From Candidatus Uhrbacteria bacterium (GTDB lineage Bacteria > Patescibacteriota > Patescibacteriia > UBA9934 > GWF2-40-263), in the NCBI GenBank assembly GCA_016208545.1, contig JACQXU010000009.1:1-16482 (forward strand): a stretch of DNA of 16,482 nucleotides, read 5' to 3'. Both the position numbers and the translations under genes were made by a program. Of this stretch, positions 1 through 5,476 are shown in pieces; positions within the stretch are counted from its first letter, which is position 1, and every line of letters begins with the position of its first letter. The notes beneath the pieces were generated by a model, which saw only the letters and a list, made by a program, of their open reading frames with translations, searched no databases and was not told the DNA's origin.

Positions 1-3
1 CGC

Positions 4-42
4 CAGTTAAATGAAGCCAACTGCTTGGCTTTATTGAACTGG
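4..42. repeat. Imperfect hairpin with AAGCCAA arms
   Basis: An inverted repeat with outer arms ccagtt (5-10) and aactgg (37-42), and inner arms aagccaa (14-20) and ttggctt (25-31) around the loop ctgc. The inner hairpin is the exact reverse complement of the one at 802-819, whose loop is gcag. A split version, aagccaagca...gcagttggctt, occurs inside the DUF84 remnant at 533-560. The function is unknown. The window starts here, so a larger element could extend to the left. Confidence 0.6.
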
Positions 43-57
43 ACAAAGACAGCAAAA

Positions 58-182
58 AGAGGGATTTGAACGTTGGAGCCATATGCCGCCGGCTTTGATG
101 GGAGGAGGCATGGCGAGGTGGTGGCCAGACCTCGGCAAGTTGACGAGCCGAGAGTCGAGGCCAAATCCCTCTCTCTCCGCCA
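58..182. other. Compound stem-loop ending in a tRNA-Ser-like 3' end
   Basis: A perfect 10-bp closing stem (agagggattt at 58-67 with aaatccctct at 163-172) encloses several GC-rich hairpins: gcc-atgcc with ggcat-ggc (about 78-114), cgaggt with acctcg (114-134), and ctcggc with gccgag (131-152). The last two are mutually exclusive. The right end, ccaaatccctctctctccgc followed by CA (161-182), looks like the T-arm 3' half, acceptor strand and CCA of a bacterial tRNA-Ser. However, the TTC of the T loop is missing and no anticodon arm with U33 can be built upstream, so this is not a functional tRNA. It may be a tRNA remnant, an attachment-site scar, or an unrelated structured element. The structure is visible in the sequence; the origin is inference. 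Confidence 0.5.
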
Positions 183-208
183 AGTTTTACATTCAGCGAA
201 ATTGAAAT

Positions 209-695
209 ATGAAAATTGGAGTCGGATCAAAAAAAACTAAAATAAATTCTGTTACGGAAGTACTTCGATGTTCAAGTTGAGCAATTCGGTCATACATAAA
301 GTCTTGATGAAACTGTCGCGGGCGCAATTGATCGCGCAAAACAAGCGTATGTAAATCACGACTTTGGTTTTGGAATTGAAGGCGGGCTAATGAAAGTTCC
401 TCAAACAAAATCCGGATATATGGAAGTAGCAGTTTGTGCAATATACGATGGTAATAAAATTCACATTGGTCTTTCGTAAGCATGCGAATGGCCAAAAAAA
501 GTTCTTGAAAAAACACTAGATGGCCTTGATGGAAGCCAAGCAATGAAAGCAGTTGGCTTAACTCAGCATGAAAAACTAGGAGAATACGAAGGTCTCGTTG
601 GAATTTTAACAAAAGGGCGAACAATCCGAACTGAATTTAACAAAGGCGCGGTTGTGATGGCTCTCATGTATTTGGAAAATCCAGAGCATTATTAA
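209..695 (+). pseudogene. Decayed DUF84-family gene (inosine/xanthosine triphosphatase-like)
   Basis: Translation from ATG 209 begins MKIGVGSKKTKINSVTEVL, the N-terminus expected of the DUF84/YjjX-like house-cleaning NTPase family. The frame then shifts by one base near 269 and continues as SLDETVAGAIDRAKQAY, then GFGIEGGL, then VPQTKSGYMEVAVCAIYDG, and ends EFNKGAVVMALMYLENPEHY. These segments follow the family order (ETxxGAxxRA, then GIEGG, then CAIYDG, then TKG and KxAVxMAL). Two in-frame TAA codons interrupt the second frame, one just before SLDETV and one after GLS. Together with the frameshift, this means no full-length protein can be made. Intact relatives hydrolyse non-canonical purine NTPs such as ITP and XTP. 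TAA is a normal stop elsewhere in the window, so recoding is unlikely. The antisense open frame over 193-624 is a shadow. The remnant lies between two large palindromic elements. Confidence 0.8.
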
Positions 696-698
696 AAC

Positions 699-864
699 AG
701 GAGCGGTTTTTACCATGTCTATGGGCCAACGGACTCGTCGCCGTTGGTGTTGTACGGTCTGGCTTTCAGCCAGACATCGTCCAACCCGTCTCGGAGGTAC
801 GAAGCCAAGCAGTTGGCTTCTTTACTCCTCCTCGACTCCCTCCGACATGGTAAAAACCGCTCCT
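699..864. repeat. 166-bp multi-armed palindrome closed by a 21-bp perfect stem
   Basis: The arms 699-719 and 844-864 are perfect reverse complements over 21 bp. Between them lie three hairpins. The first has ccaacgg (726-732) pairing with ccgttgg (741-747). The second has gtctggct (757-764) pairing with agccagac (768-775), extended by gttg.acg and cgt.caac on its flanks. The third has gaagccaa (801-808) pairing with ttggcttc (813-820), extended by ggag.ta and tactcc. The result is a cloverleaf-like four-way structure starting 3 bp after the DUF84 remnant stop. It has no poly-T tail, so it does not look like a simple terminator. It could be a structured RNA, a folded single-stranded DNA recombination substrate, or a transposon-derived element; I do not recognise the family. 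Confidence 0.75.
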
Positions 865-931
865 TTGTTCGTTGAGGATTTCCTGCATGTTCGCCATGGT
901 TATTTGAGGATTCAAATGACAAAAGCCATTG

Positions 932-957
932 TCGCCATTGACAAGTGGCGATTTTTA
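932..957 (+). terminator. Probable intrinsic terminator or leader hairpin
   Basis: The stem tcgcca (932-937) and tggcga (946-951) encloses the loop ttgacaag and is followed directly by a T-rich run that continues to 962. It sits 47 bp before the deaminase-like gene, so it could end transcription from the left or act in that gene's leader. A second small hairpin, tccaga/tctgga with loop actt (973-988), lies between it and the gene. Confidence 0.55.
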
Positions 958-1008
958 TTTTAGTTTAAATTATCCAGAACTTTCTGGAAAACAAGCGAAA
1001 GGAATGCG

Positions 1009-2034
1009 ATGTCAAAAACTTTCCGAGAACCAAAGTGGGCTTTCAACGCAATCCAAGTCAGACAAGACGGCCAAATCGAGAAAGTTGGACTGTCGCGGGT
1101 TCAACATGTGCGGATTGAAAAATACATCGCCGCGCTTGAAGCGGCCGCAAGTTCAACCGTTGCCAATCCGATCTTCTCGCGATACTTTGTCAGAGAGAGC
1201 GTTATTCCGACACTCGGTGAAATTGTGCCTGCTGGCAACATCGAATACGGCTTTTGCCAAGCTCTTCATGGCGAAGAAGCTGTCATGGCCGCGTATCGAA
1301 GTAGGTTTGGCAGATCAACCCAAGACGTGATTATCGGAATCATTGCAGGAAGTCCTGGCAACATCGCGACACCTTGTGGAAACTGTCGAGATATCTTACT
1401 TGATGATCTTGGCACTGATTTCGAGATTGTGTCTGGCGCGGCAGATGGCGGAGAAGCGATCGTCGCCAACATGAGCCACTATCTCTTTTCCTGGTTCAAG
1501 ACATTGAGCACGATCGAGATCCATCCGGACTTACATAACTTGATCGGGCTCGCCATTCAACATGGCGACCTCTTGGTGAACGACGCGTTCTCGCCAAAAG
1601 ACGTTCATCCCGAACGCAGATATCACGCGCTCATTGTAACCAAAGTTGAGAGATTCGTCGGCGCGCATGATGTGATGTGTGATTACCATCCGATCTACGC
1701 GCTTCGTGACGCGATTCGCCAAGCAAGACGAAAACACGATCCGTTCGTACAATTGGTCGTGATTGTATGCAGAGGCTCTGGCGAGATCTCGCCTCATGTC
1801 ATGTACAAGGATCGTCAGCATTTGCTTGAACTTAACTTGCAAGCAGAACTTCTCGCAAAAGAAGAAAACGATCCGCCAGTCTTTCTGGCAACATACGATG
1901 ACGAACGCAAGGTGACTGGCTTGTGGCAGACAAGCGTAAAGCAGTGGCTTCCTCTTCCCTTCACTTCTCGCAACTTCGGCCAAGAACACATCGAGTCATT
2001 GGCCAAATACTACAAAGGACTTAGCGATAACTAA
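1009..2034 (+). CDS. Tandem cytidine deaminase-fold protein
   Basis: A 341-residue protein with two cytidine/deoxycytidylate deaminase-like domains. Domain 1 (about 50-160) has the complete zinc-hydrolase signature: H87-G-E89 followed by PCGNC with C123 and C126. Domain 2 (about 205-335) keeps the fold signals HPIYALRDAI, SPHVMYKDRQHLLEL and WLPLPF. In it the catalytic Glu position is Ile229 and the first Cys position is His263, so it is probably catalytically dead. An active-plus-degenerate pair recalls the homodimeric architecture of E. coli-type Cdd (294 aa). The likely role is cytosolic deamination of cytidine, deoxycytidine or a related base, but the substrate cannot be read from the sequence. 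The start is supported by an AAAGGA site (998-1003). Codons are more GC-rich than in the following genes, so transfer is possible. It follows the DUF84 remnant, another nucleotide-pool gene. Confidence 0.82.
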   Translation: MSKTFREPKWAFNAIQVRQDGQIEKVGLSRVQHVRIEKYIAALEAAASSTVANPIFSRYFVRESVIPTLGEIVPAGNIEYGFCQALHGEEAVMAAYRSRFGRSTQDVIIGIIAGSPGNIATPCGNCRDILLDDLGTDFEIVSGAADGGEAIVANMSHYLFSWFKTLSTIEIHPDLHNLIGLAIQHGDLLVNDAFSPKDVHPERRYHALIVTKVERFVGAHDVMCDYHPIYALRDAIRQARRKHDPFVQLVVIVCRGSGEISPHVMYKDRQHLLELNLQAELLAKEENDPPVFLATYDDERKVTGLWQTSVKQWLPLPFTSRNFGQEHIESLAKYYKGLSDN

Positions 2035-2048
2035 ACCTGGCTCTTAAC

Positions 2049-2072
2049 GACTTCACCGTAGGAGTCTTTTTT
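2049..2072 (+). terminator. Intrinsic terminator after the deaminase-like gene
   Basis: The stem gacttc (2049-2054) and ggagtc (2061-2066, one G-T pair) encloses the loop accgta and is followed by six T (2067-2072). It lies 15 bp after the stop codon and would separate the deaminase-like gene from msrBA. Confidence 0.7.
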
Positions 2073-2100
2073 GTTAAACTGAAACTGTAGTGATCACATT

Positions 2101-2946
2101 ATGAGTAAAAAATTAACTAAAGAGGAAGAGCAGATAATTATTAACAAAGGCACAGAACTGCCGTTTAGTGGAAAATACGATCAATTTTTTGAATCTGGAA
2201 TGTATGCGTGTAAACGTTGCGGAGAAGTTTTGTATTCATCAAAAAATAAATTTGATGCGAAGTGCGGATGGCCGAGTTTTGATGATGAGATCGAAGGTGC
2301 AATTAAACGAACTCCGGATCCAGACGGAAACAGAACTGAAATTAGTTGCGCCAAATGTAGCGCACATTTGGGACATGTTTTAGTCGGTGAACATCTAACC
2401 GATAAAAATACGCGTCAATGCGTAAATTCATTATCGCTTGATTTTGTACCGCAACAAACTGTCAATTTCAAAAAAGCTTATTTTGCTGGCGGCTGTTTTT
2501 GGGGTTTCGAGTCTCTAATAAAACAAAAAGTTGGTGTGATTAAAACCAAAGTCGGATATATGGGAGGACAAAAAGATAAACCAACTTATGAAGAAGTTAG
2601 CACTGGAGAAACAGGACACAAAGAAACTGTTGAGGTGATATACGATCCAAAAAAAATTACTTTCGAAAATTTGGCTAAATATTTTTTTGAAATTCACGAT
2701 CCAACACAAACTGATGGACAAGGACCGGATATAGGAACTCAATATCAATCTGTCATTTTCTACGCAAATGAATCTGAAAAAAATGAAACACAAAAACTAA
2801 TCAATATACTTAAAGAAAAAGGATTTGATATTGCAACAAAACTTGAAAAGGTTGCCAATTTTTGGCCAGCGGAAAATTATCATCAAAATTACTATGCTAA
2901 AACTGGCAAGGTTCCATATTGCCATTCATACACAAAAAGATTTTGA
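2101..2946 (+). CDS. msrBA: Bifunctional methionine sulfoxide reductase MsrB-MsrA
   Basis: A 281-residue fusion that reduces methionine-R-sulfoxide (MsrB) and methionine-S-sulfoxide (MsrA), repairing oxidised proteins. The MsrB domain occupies about 3-118. It has zinc-site pairs C37/C40 and C83/C86, the CGWPSF segment (C55 a possible resolving Cys), and the catalytic RQCVNSLSLDF motif with C107. The MsrA domain occupies about 124-281 and starts with AYFAGGCFWG, catalytic C132; it also has GYMGG, VSTGETGHKETVEV and YHQNYY. C274 near the C-terminus could be an MsrA recycling Cys. No signal peptide is visible, so it should be cytosolic. The B-then-A order is the less common fusion order; I recall it from Treponema. 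There is no clear Shine-Dalgarno before the ATG, and a terminator precedes the gene, so it probably has its own promoter. Confidence 0.96.
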   Translation: MSKKLTKEEEQIIINKGTELPFSGKYDQFFESGMYACKRCGEVLYSSKNKFDAKCGWPSFDDEIEGAIKRTPDPDGNRTEISCAKCSAHLGHVLVGEHLTDKNTRQCVNSLSLDFVPQQTVNFKKAYFAGGCFWGFESLIKQKVGVIKTKVGYMGGQKDKPTYEEVSTGETGHKETVEVIYDPKKITFENLAKYFFEIHDPTQTDGQGPDIGTQYQSVIFYANESEKNETQKLINILKEKGFDIATKLEKVANFWPAENYHQNYYAKTGKVPYCHSYTKRF

Positions 2947-2956
2947 GCTAAAAACC

Positions 2957-2996
2957 TTGTTTCAAATAGTATCCGGCCGGATTTTATTTGAAACAA
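2957..2996. repeat. 12-bp-stem hairpin with a central ATCCGGCCGGAT palindrome
   Basis: The arms ttgtttcaaata (2957-2968) and tatttgaaacaa (2985-2996) are perfect, and the self-complementary 12-mer atccggccggat (2971-2982) lies between them. On the + strand an A-run follows rather than a T-run, so it is a poor + strand terminator. It lies between msrBA and the methyltransferase gene and could be an mRNA-stabilising hairpin or a protein-binding palindrome. Confidence 0.6.
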
Positions 2997-3028
2997 AAAA
3001 AAATTCTAAAAAACAGTTGAATTAAATT

Positions 3029-3673
3029 ATGCAATACTCGCTTAAACAAGTTGAAAAAACTTACAAAGTGTGGGGACAATTTCCATTTTTATATAAACTT
3101 GCTTGCCTTATCACGCTTATTGGACGAGAAAATAAATTGCGAAGACTGACGGTAAAAGCGTTGAAATTACAAACAGGCGATACAGTGCTCGATCTTGCTT
3201 GTGGCACTGGTTTGAATCACGAATTTTTAGAAAATGCCGTTGGGCCAAGCGGAAAAATTATCGCTTTTGATTATTCAATCGAAATGTTAACGGCCGCAAA
3301 ACTGCGAGCAGTCAAACACAATTGGAACAATATAATTTTTATGCAAGGTGACGCGGCCAAATTGTCACTTAGTGAAAAAGTTGATGGCATTCTTTCAACT
3401 CTTGGAATCAGTGCAATTCCTCAACACAAAGAAGCACTGAAACACGCTGTAAATGTTCTTAAAAATGGAAAACGAATTTCTATTTTAGATGCACAACTTC
3501 CGACAGGTTTTTGGAAAATCTTCAATCCGCTGATCGCACATGTTTATAAAAATTGGGCTAGTTGGGACTATACAAAAAATATACGAGATGATCTCAAACA
3601 ATTGGTTAATGATGTGGAAATTAAAAAATATAATGGAGGAACAATTTTCATCGCCACCGGAACCAAAGTATAA
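3029..3673 (+). CDS. Class I SAM-dependent methyltransferase (UbiE-like)
   Basis: A 214-residue Rossmann-fold methyltransferase. Motif I, VLDLACGTGLN (53-63), binds S-adenosylmethionine. The acidic residue of motif II is D81 in IIAFDYSIEML, followed by MQGDAAKL (D108) as motif III. The post-motif region ALKHAVNVLKNGKRISILDAQ (about 135-155) resembles UbiE/COQ5-type enzymes. The small-molecule or lipid substrate cannot be determined. It has no signal peptide and the expected single-domain length. No Shine-Dalgarno is visible before the ATG, which stands 82 bp after msrBA behind a large hairpin. It converges with the small - strand gene ending at 3678, leaving only 4 bp between them. Confidence 0.88.
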   Translation: MQYSLKQVEKTYKVWGQFPFLYKLACLITLIGRENKLRRLTVKALKLQTGDTVLDLACGTGLNHEFLENAVGPSGKIIAFDYSIEMLTAAKLRAVKHNWNNIIFMQGDAAKLSLSEKVDGILSTLGISAIPQHKEALKHAVNVLKNGKRISILDAQLPTGFWKIFNPLIAHVYKNWASWDYTKNIRDDLKQLVNDVEIKKYNGGTIFIATGTKV

Positions 3674-3677
3674 ATTC

Positions 3678-3863
3678 TTACCTTGCTTTTCGATCCCAGC
3701 CGTGAGCTTGACCAGGTCGAGGACGCGGCGAATGACCGAGCGGACAACGGCGTCCGCCTTTCATCATGCGGCAATACGAACAATTTGATCCGCCGGAAGA
3801 CATGGCTTTGCGTGCGCGATCGAGCGAATGAGAACTTTTCTTTTTTTTGTCGTCGTTGAACAT
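3678..3863 (-). CDS. Small CxxC..CxxxH putative zinc-binding protein
   Basis: A 61-residue basic protein that I do not recognise. It has a Lys-rich N-terminus (KKKK at 6-9), the cluster C28-SY-C31 and C40-PLG-H44 suggesting one zinc site, and a Pro/Arg/Gly-rich tail ending HGWDRKAR. The start at 3863 is chosen because a promoter-like pair, TTGTTA-17-TATACC (3901 to 3873), ends 9 nt before this ATG. That spacing also occurs before pilM and fits a leaderless mRNA. An upstream in-frame Met would give 80 residues, but the extra part overlaps this promoter. The codons are GC-rich in an otherwise AT-rich surround, and the Cys/His spacing argues against a random frame. It is short and has no visible homology, so I am only moderately sure it is real. 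Confidence 0.5.
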   Translation of the reverse strand: MFNDDKKKKSSHSLDRARKAMSSGGSNCSYCRMMKGGRRCPLGHSPRPRPGQAHGWDRKAR

Positions 3864-3872
3864 ATAAATAGG

Positions 3873-3901
3873 GGTATAGGGTTGCAGGGTTATAGTAACA
3901 A
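3873..3901 (-). promoter_or_regulatory. Candidate promoter of the small CxxC gene
   Basis: On the - strand, TTGTTA (3901-3896), a 17-nt spacer and TATACC (3878-3873), followed by 9 nt to ATG 3863, which suggests a leaderless or nearly leaderless transcript. The spacer contains the near-tandem tatagggttgcagggttata sequence. A divergent + strand TTGACA (3911-3916) lies upstream of the gene at 3949. Confidence 0.4.
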
Positions 3902-3948
3902 TTTTTCGTCTTGACATCAATCCACAGACGAGTGCAAAGTGATATCAT

Positions 3949-4248
3949 GTGATTAAACTTTTTGTGGGGCCATTTTATGAATCAATTGAAGATGTTATGA
4001 AACGTCTCGGTTATTTTTTTCACTGTGGACGGGATGGACGTCCGTGTTTTCATCGTTCTCTCAATGATCCGCCGTTTCCTCGATTTCATGCTTACGTTGT
4101 TCATAAAAACAACGGAATAGAAATCGATCTACATTTTGACGCATTAGATTCAATTGAACACAAAGGAAATCATCAACAATCTTGGGCTTACGAAGGAGGA
4201 CGAATAATTGGAGAGATGCAGAGAATAACGCAGGTACTAGAAAAATAA
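3949..4248 (+). CDS. Uncharacterised HAYV-motif protein, paralogue 1
   Basis: A 99-residue protein that I do not recognise, homologous along its length to the next gene. The shared pattern is F.GP (5-8), MKRLGY (17-22), FPRFHAYV (43-50), NNGIEIDLHFD (54-64), then G and an aromatic-Y-E segment, and a C-terminal E..RI helix. Here the third motif reads NHQQSWAYEG (74-83), lacking the H-x-H-S-G-E-Y form of paralogue 2. No signal peptide or membrane segment is visible. The start is GTG; the ATG at 3947 is out of frame. A consensus -35 TTGACA (3911-3916) stands upstream with only a weak -10 (caaagt, spacer 18) and no Shine-Dalgarno, so the mRNA may be leaderless. Conserved His and Asp residues hint at metal or nucleic-acid binding, but this is speculative. 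Confidence 0.75.
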   Translation: MIKLFVGPFYESIEDVMKRLGYFFHCGRDGRPCFHRSLNDPPFPRFHAYVVHKNNGIEIDLHFDALDSIEHKGNHQQSWAYEGGRIIGEMQRITQVLEK

Positions 4249-4321
4249 GAGGTTTTGGGTGCTGGGTTTTGGGTTTTAATTTTCTAAAACCTAAAACCCA
4301 GAACCAAACACCTAACACCTA
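4249..4321. repeat. Low-complexity inverted repeat, GGGTTTT type (site a)
   Basis: A near-perfect 16-bp inverted repeat, tgggttttgggtttta (4263-4278) with taaaacctaaaaccca (4285-4300), 15 of 16 positions exactly paired. It is extended outward by weaker pairing between ggttttgggtgc and gaaccaaacacc. Each arm is itself a near-tandem repeat of a unit like gggtttt. It fills the gap between the two HAYV-motif paralogues. It is one of a set of similarly built, sequence-different elements in this window. Confidence 0.75.
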
Positions 4322-4328
4322 AACACAT

Positions 4329-4700
4329 ATGCAACAATTTTTCACTGGTCCGCTATCAGATCACGCACGCAATCTAATGCGACGTTTTGGATATGGAGAA
4401 CAAAGAGCCAGAAGCGGACAAATCAGTTATGTTCGAAGAGTTTCAAGTGATCGTTTTCCGCGTTATCATGCTTATGTTGAAGATAAAAATGGCGGACTGC
4501 AAATCAATCTGCATATTGATCAAAAAGAAGCGAGTTATGAAGGTTCGCATGTTCATTCTGGTGAATACGAAAGTCCACTCGTGAAAGAAGAGATGGGTAG
4601 AATTGCACAGTTTATTCAAACAACAAAATCAACTTATCCGCCGGTTCAAACGCAGTTGCAAAAAAAGAAAACGAATTTTTTGTCAAAATTTTTTAAATAA
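4329..4700 (+). CDS. Uncharacterised HAYV-motif protein, paralogue 2
   Basis: A 123-residue protein, tandem duplicate of the preceding gene. Motifs fall at identical residue numbers: FTGP (5-8), MRRFGY (17-22), FPRYHAYV (43-50), NGGLQINLHID (54-64). It differs in carrying SHVHSGEYE (73-81), a His-rich motif lost in paralogue 1, and a Lys-rich C-terminal tail (about 100-123, KKK then FLSKFFK). I associate this family with hypothetical proteins of Patescibacteria, but no function is known to me. The conserved HAY, LHxD and HxHSGEY could form a metal site (inference). There is no signal peptide and no Shine-Dalgarno; site a repeat fills the upstream gap. It converges with the DUF218 gene. Confidence 0.8.
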   Translation: MQQFFTGPLSDHARNLMRRFGYGEQRARSGQISYVRRVSSDRFPRYHAYVEDKNGGLQINLHIDQKEASYEGSHVHSGEYESPLVKEEMGRIAQFIQTTKSTYPPVQTQLQKKKTNFLSKFFK

Positions 4701-4709
4701 TTATAAAAA

Positions 4710-4736
4710 GATTGCTTCGCTTCGCTCGCAATGACG
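4710..4736. repeat. Widespread intergenic hairpin repeat (ATTGC..GCAAT type)
   Basis: A 27-bp sequence beginning gattgcttcgcttcgctc and ending gcaatgacg, with arms attgc and gcaat around a cgcttcgctc core. I recall very similar sequences as dispersed intergenic repeats in many unrelated bacteria. It sits at the junction of convergent genes, 9 bp after the paralogue 2 stop, and may contribute to termination on either strand. Confidence 0.55.
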
Positions 4737-4740
4737 AAGA

Positions 4741-4771
4741 GATAAAAATAGAGCGCACGTGTTGCGCTCTT
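4741..4771 (-). terminator. Intrinsic terminator of the DUF218 gene
   Basis: On the - strand, agagcgca pairs with tgcgctct (8 bp, 4770-4763 with 4757-4750, 5-nt loop) and is followed by atttttatc. It lies 9 bp after the DUF218 stop. The + strand side lacks a T-run, so it mainly serves the - strand. Confidence 0.75.
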
Positions 4772-4779
4772 GAGTTTGA

Positions 4780-5364
4780 TCAGACCGTAATCGGATCTTC
4801 GGCAAGATCAGTTTCGTCTACTTTTTCGACTACTGTGAGTCTCGGAGGCTTCCCGTAGAAAAGAGCTAACCCTCGTTTTCCATAGCGACCTTCGATGTAG
4901 TCAGTCAGGCCTTGGCATTCGCCGTCAAGCACTGGTTGCGGCGGAGCGACGCCTTGATAGACGTTATCACAAGAGATCTGTAGATCTAATCCTCGTTTCT
5001 TCGCTTCCAGCATCAACATTGTTGCGGCGCGGGCCATGTGCCAATTGTCAGTGACGAGGTGCACTAATGTCATTCCGTGATATCCCGGCACGCCCTTCAA
5101 CAGACGCACAATGCCTTGAACGTCCGCGAGCGTATTTGCGTGGTGGTCGTATACTCGAAAGCACTCTTTAACTCCTCGACCGTATGCATGATCCTCGTAA
5201 ACACGCAGATCACCACCTTCGAATGCATCGCCTGCGATGATAAGAGGTATTCCATTTCGCAAAGCTACTTCGATCGCGCGATTGATTCTACGAAATGAGA
5301 GTCCGTCTTTTCGAGAAGAATCATCGTGAGGTCCGCACAGCATCGCAACTATCGCACACCTCAT
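4780..5364 (-). CDS. DUF218 (YdcF/ElyC-like) domain protein
   Basis: A 194-residue protein with DUF218 landmarks: an N-terminal beta strand AIVAMLCG, then SFRRINRAIEVALRNGIPLIIAGDAFEGG (about 23-51), the ANTLADV motif (76-82), and LVTDNWHMARA (103-113), matching the family's LVTs..Hm.RA signature. Members such as YdcF and ElyC are small Rossmann-like proteins implicated in envelope or SAM-related functions. This one lacks the membrane anchor of ElyC and SanA, so it is probably cytosolic. Unlike most genes here it has a strong Shine-Dalgarno (AAGGAG, 5380-5375, 10 nt before ATG), and its codons are more GC-rich than its neighbours'. Both points would fit a different expression mode or later acquisition. 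It lies downstream of the TrmB-like gene across a low-complexity inverted repeat. Confidence 0.78.
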   Translation of the reverse strand: MRCAIVAMLCGPHDDSSRKDGLSFRRINRAIEVALRNGIPLIIAGDAFEGGDLRVYEDHAYGRGVKECFRVYDHHANTLADVQGIVRLLKGVPGYHGMTLVHLVTDNWHMARAATMLMLEAKKRGLDLQISCDNVYQGVAPPQPVLDGECQGLTDYIEGRYGKRGLALFYGKPPRLTVVEKVDETDLAEDPITV

Positions 5365-5384
5365 GGTCGGTTGACTCCTTAAGT

Positions 5385-5476
5385 TGGTAGATGGTAGTAG
5401 ATAGTAGGTAGTAAGTAGAAAGTATACTTGCTTAAGAAAAAACGCGTATACCTACTACCTGCTACTTACTACTTCT
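5385..5476. repeat. Low-complexity inverted repeat, GTAGTA type (site b)
   Basis: The left arm (5385-5427) is built of near-tandem ggtagtaagtaga units and ends in gtatac. The right arm (5446-5476) starts gtatac and continues cctactacctgctacttact, the approximate reverse complement. The loop contains aagaaaaaacgc. It occupies the gap between the TrmB-like gene, whose stop touches the right arm, and the DUF218 gene. It could form a long hairpin in RNA from either strand. Confidence 0.75.

Noticed and set aside
90..182. A complete tRNA-Ser gene
   Set aside because: Only the 3' acceptor/T-arm part resembles tRNA-Ser. The T loop lacks TTC, the acceptor 5' strand pairs poorly, and no anticodon loop with U33 can be formed.
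193..624. 143-residue - strand open frame
   Set aside because: Antisense to the recognisable DUF84 remnant on the + strand, low-complexity Leu/Phe/Gln-rich translation with no motif; a shadow.
209..695. Stop-codon reassignment explaining the DUF84 gene
   Set aside because: The internal stops are TAA, which ends other genes here. TGA also ends msrBA, pilD, the pilin gene, pilM and rnhA, so a Gracilibacteria-style code is not supported. A frameshift is present as well.
699..864. Integron attC site
   Set aside because: The position after an ORF and the folded structure are suggestive, and GTCCAAC fits one half-site, but I could not find a properly paired GTTRRRY/RYYYAAC set at the stem ends. 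No integrase is in the window.
715..963. 82-residue + strand open frame
   Set aside because: Lies within the 166-bp palindrome and the terminator; its translation reflects hairpin sequence and has no protein features.
929..1330. 133-residue + strand open frame
   Set aside because: Overlaps the deaminase-like gene in another frame; no motif, while the 1009-2034 frame has full deaminase signatures.
4249..4321. CRISPR array in one of the repeat-filled gaps
   Set aside because: Units are 7-12 nt, contiguous and degenerate, without regular spacers, and differ at every site. No cas genes are present.
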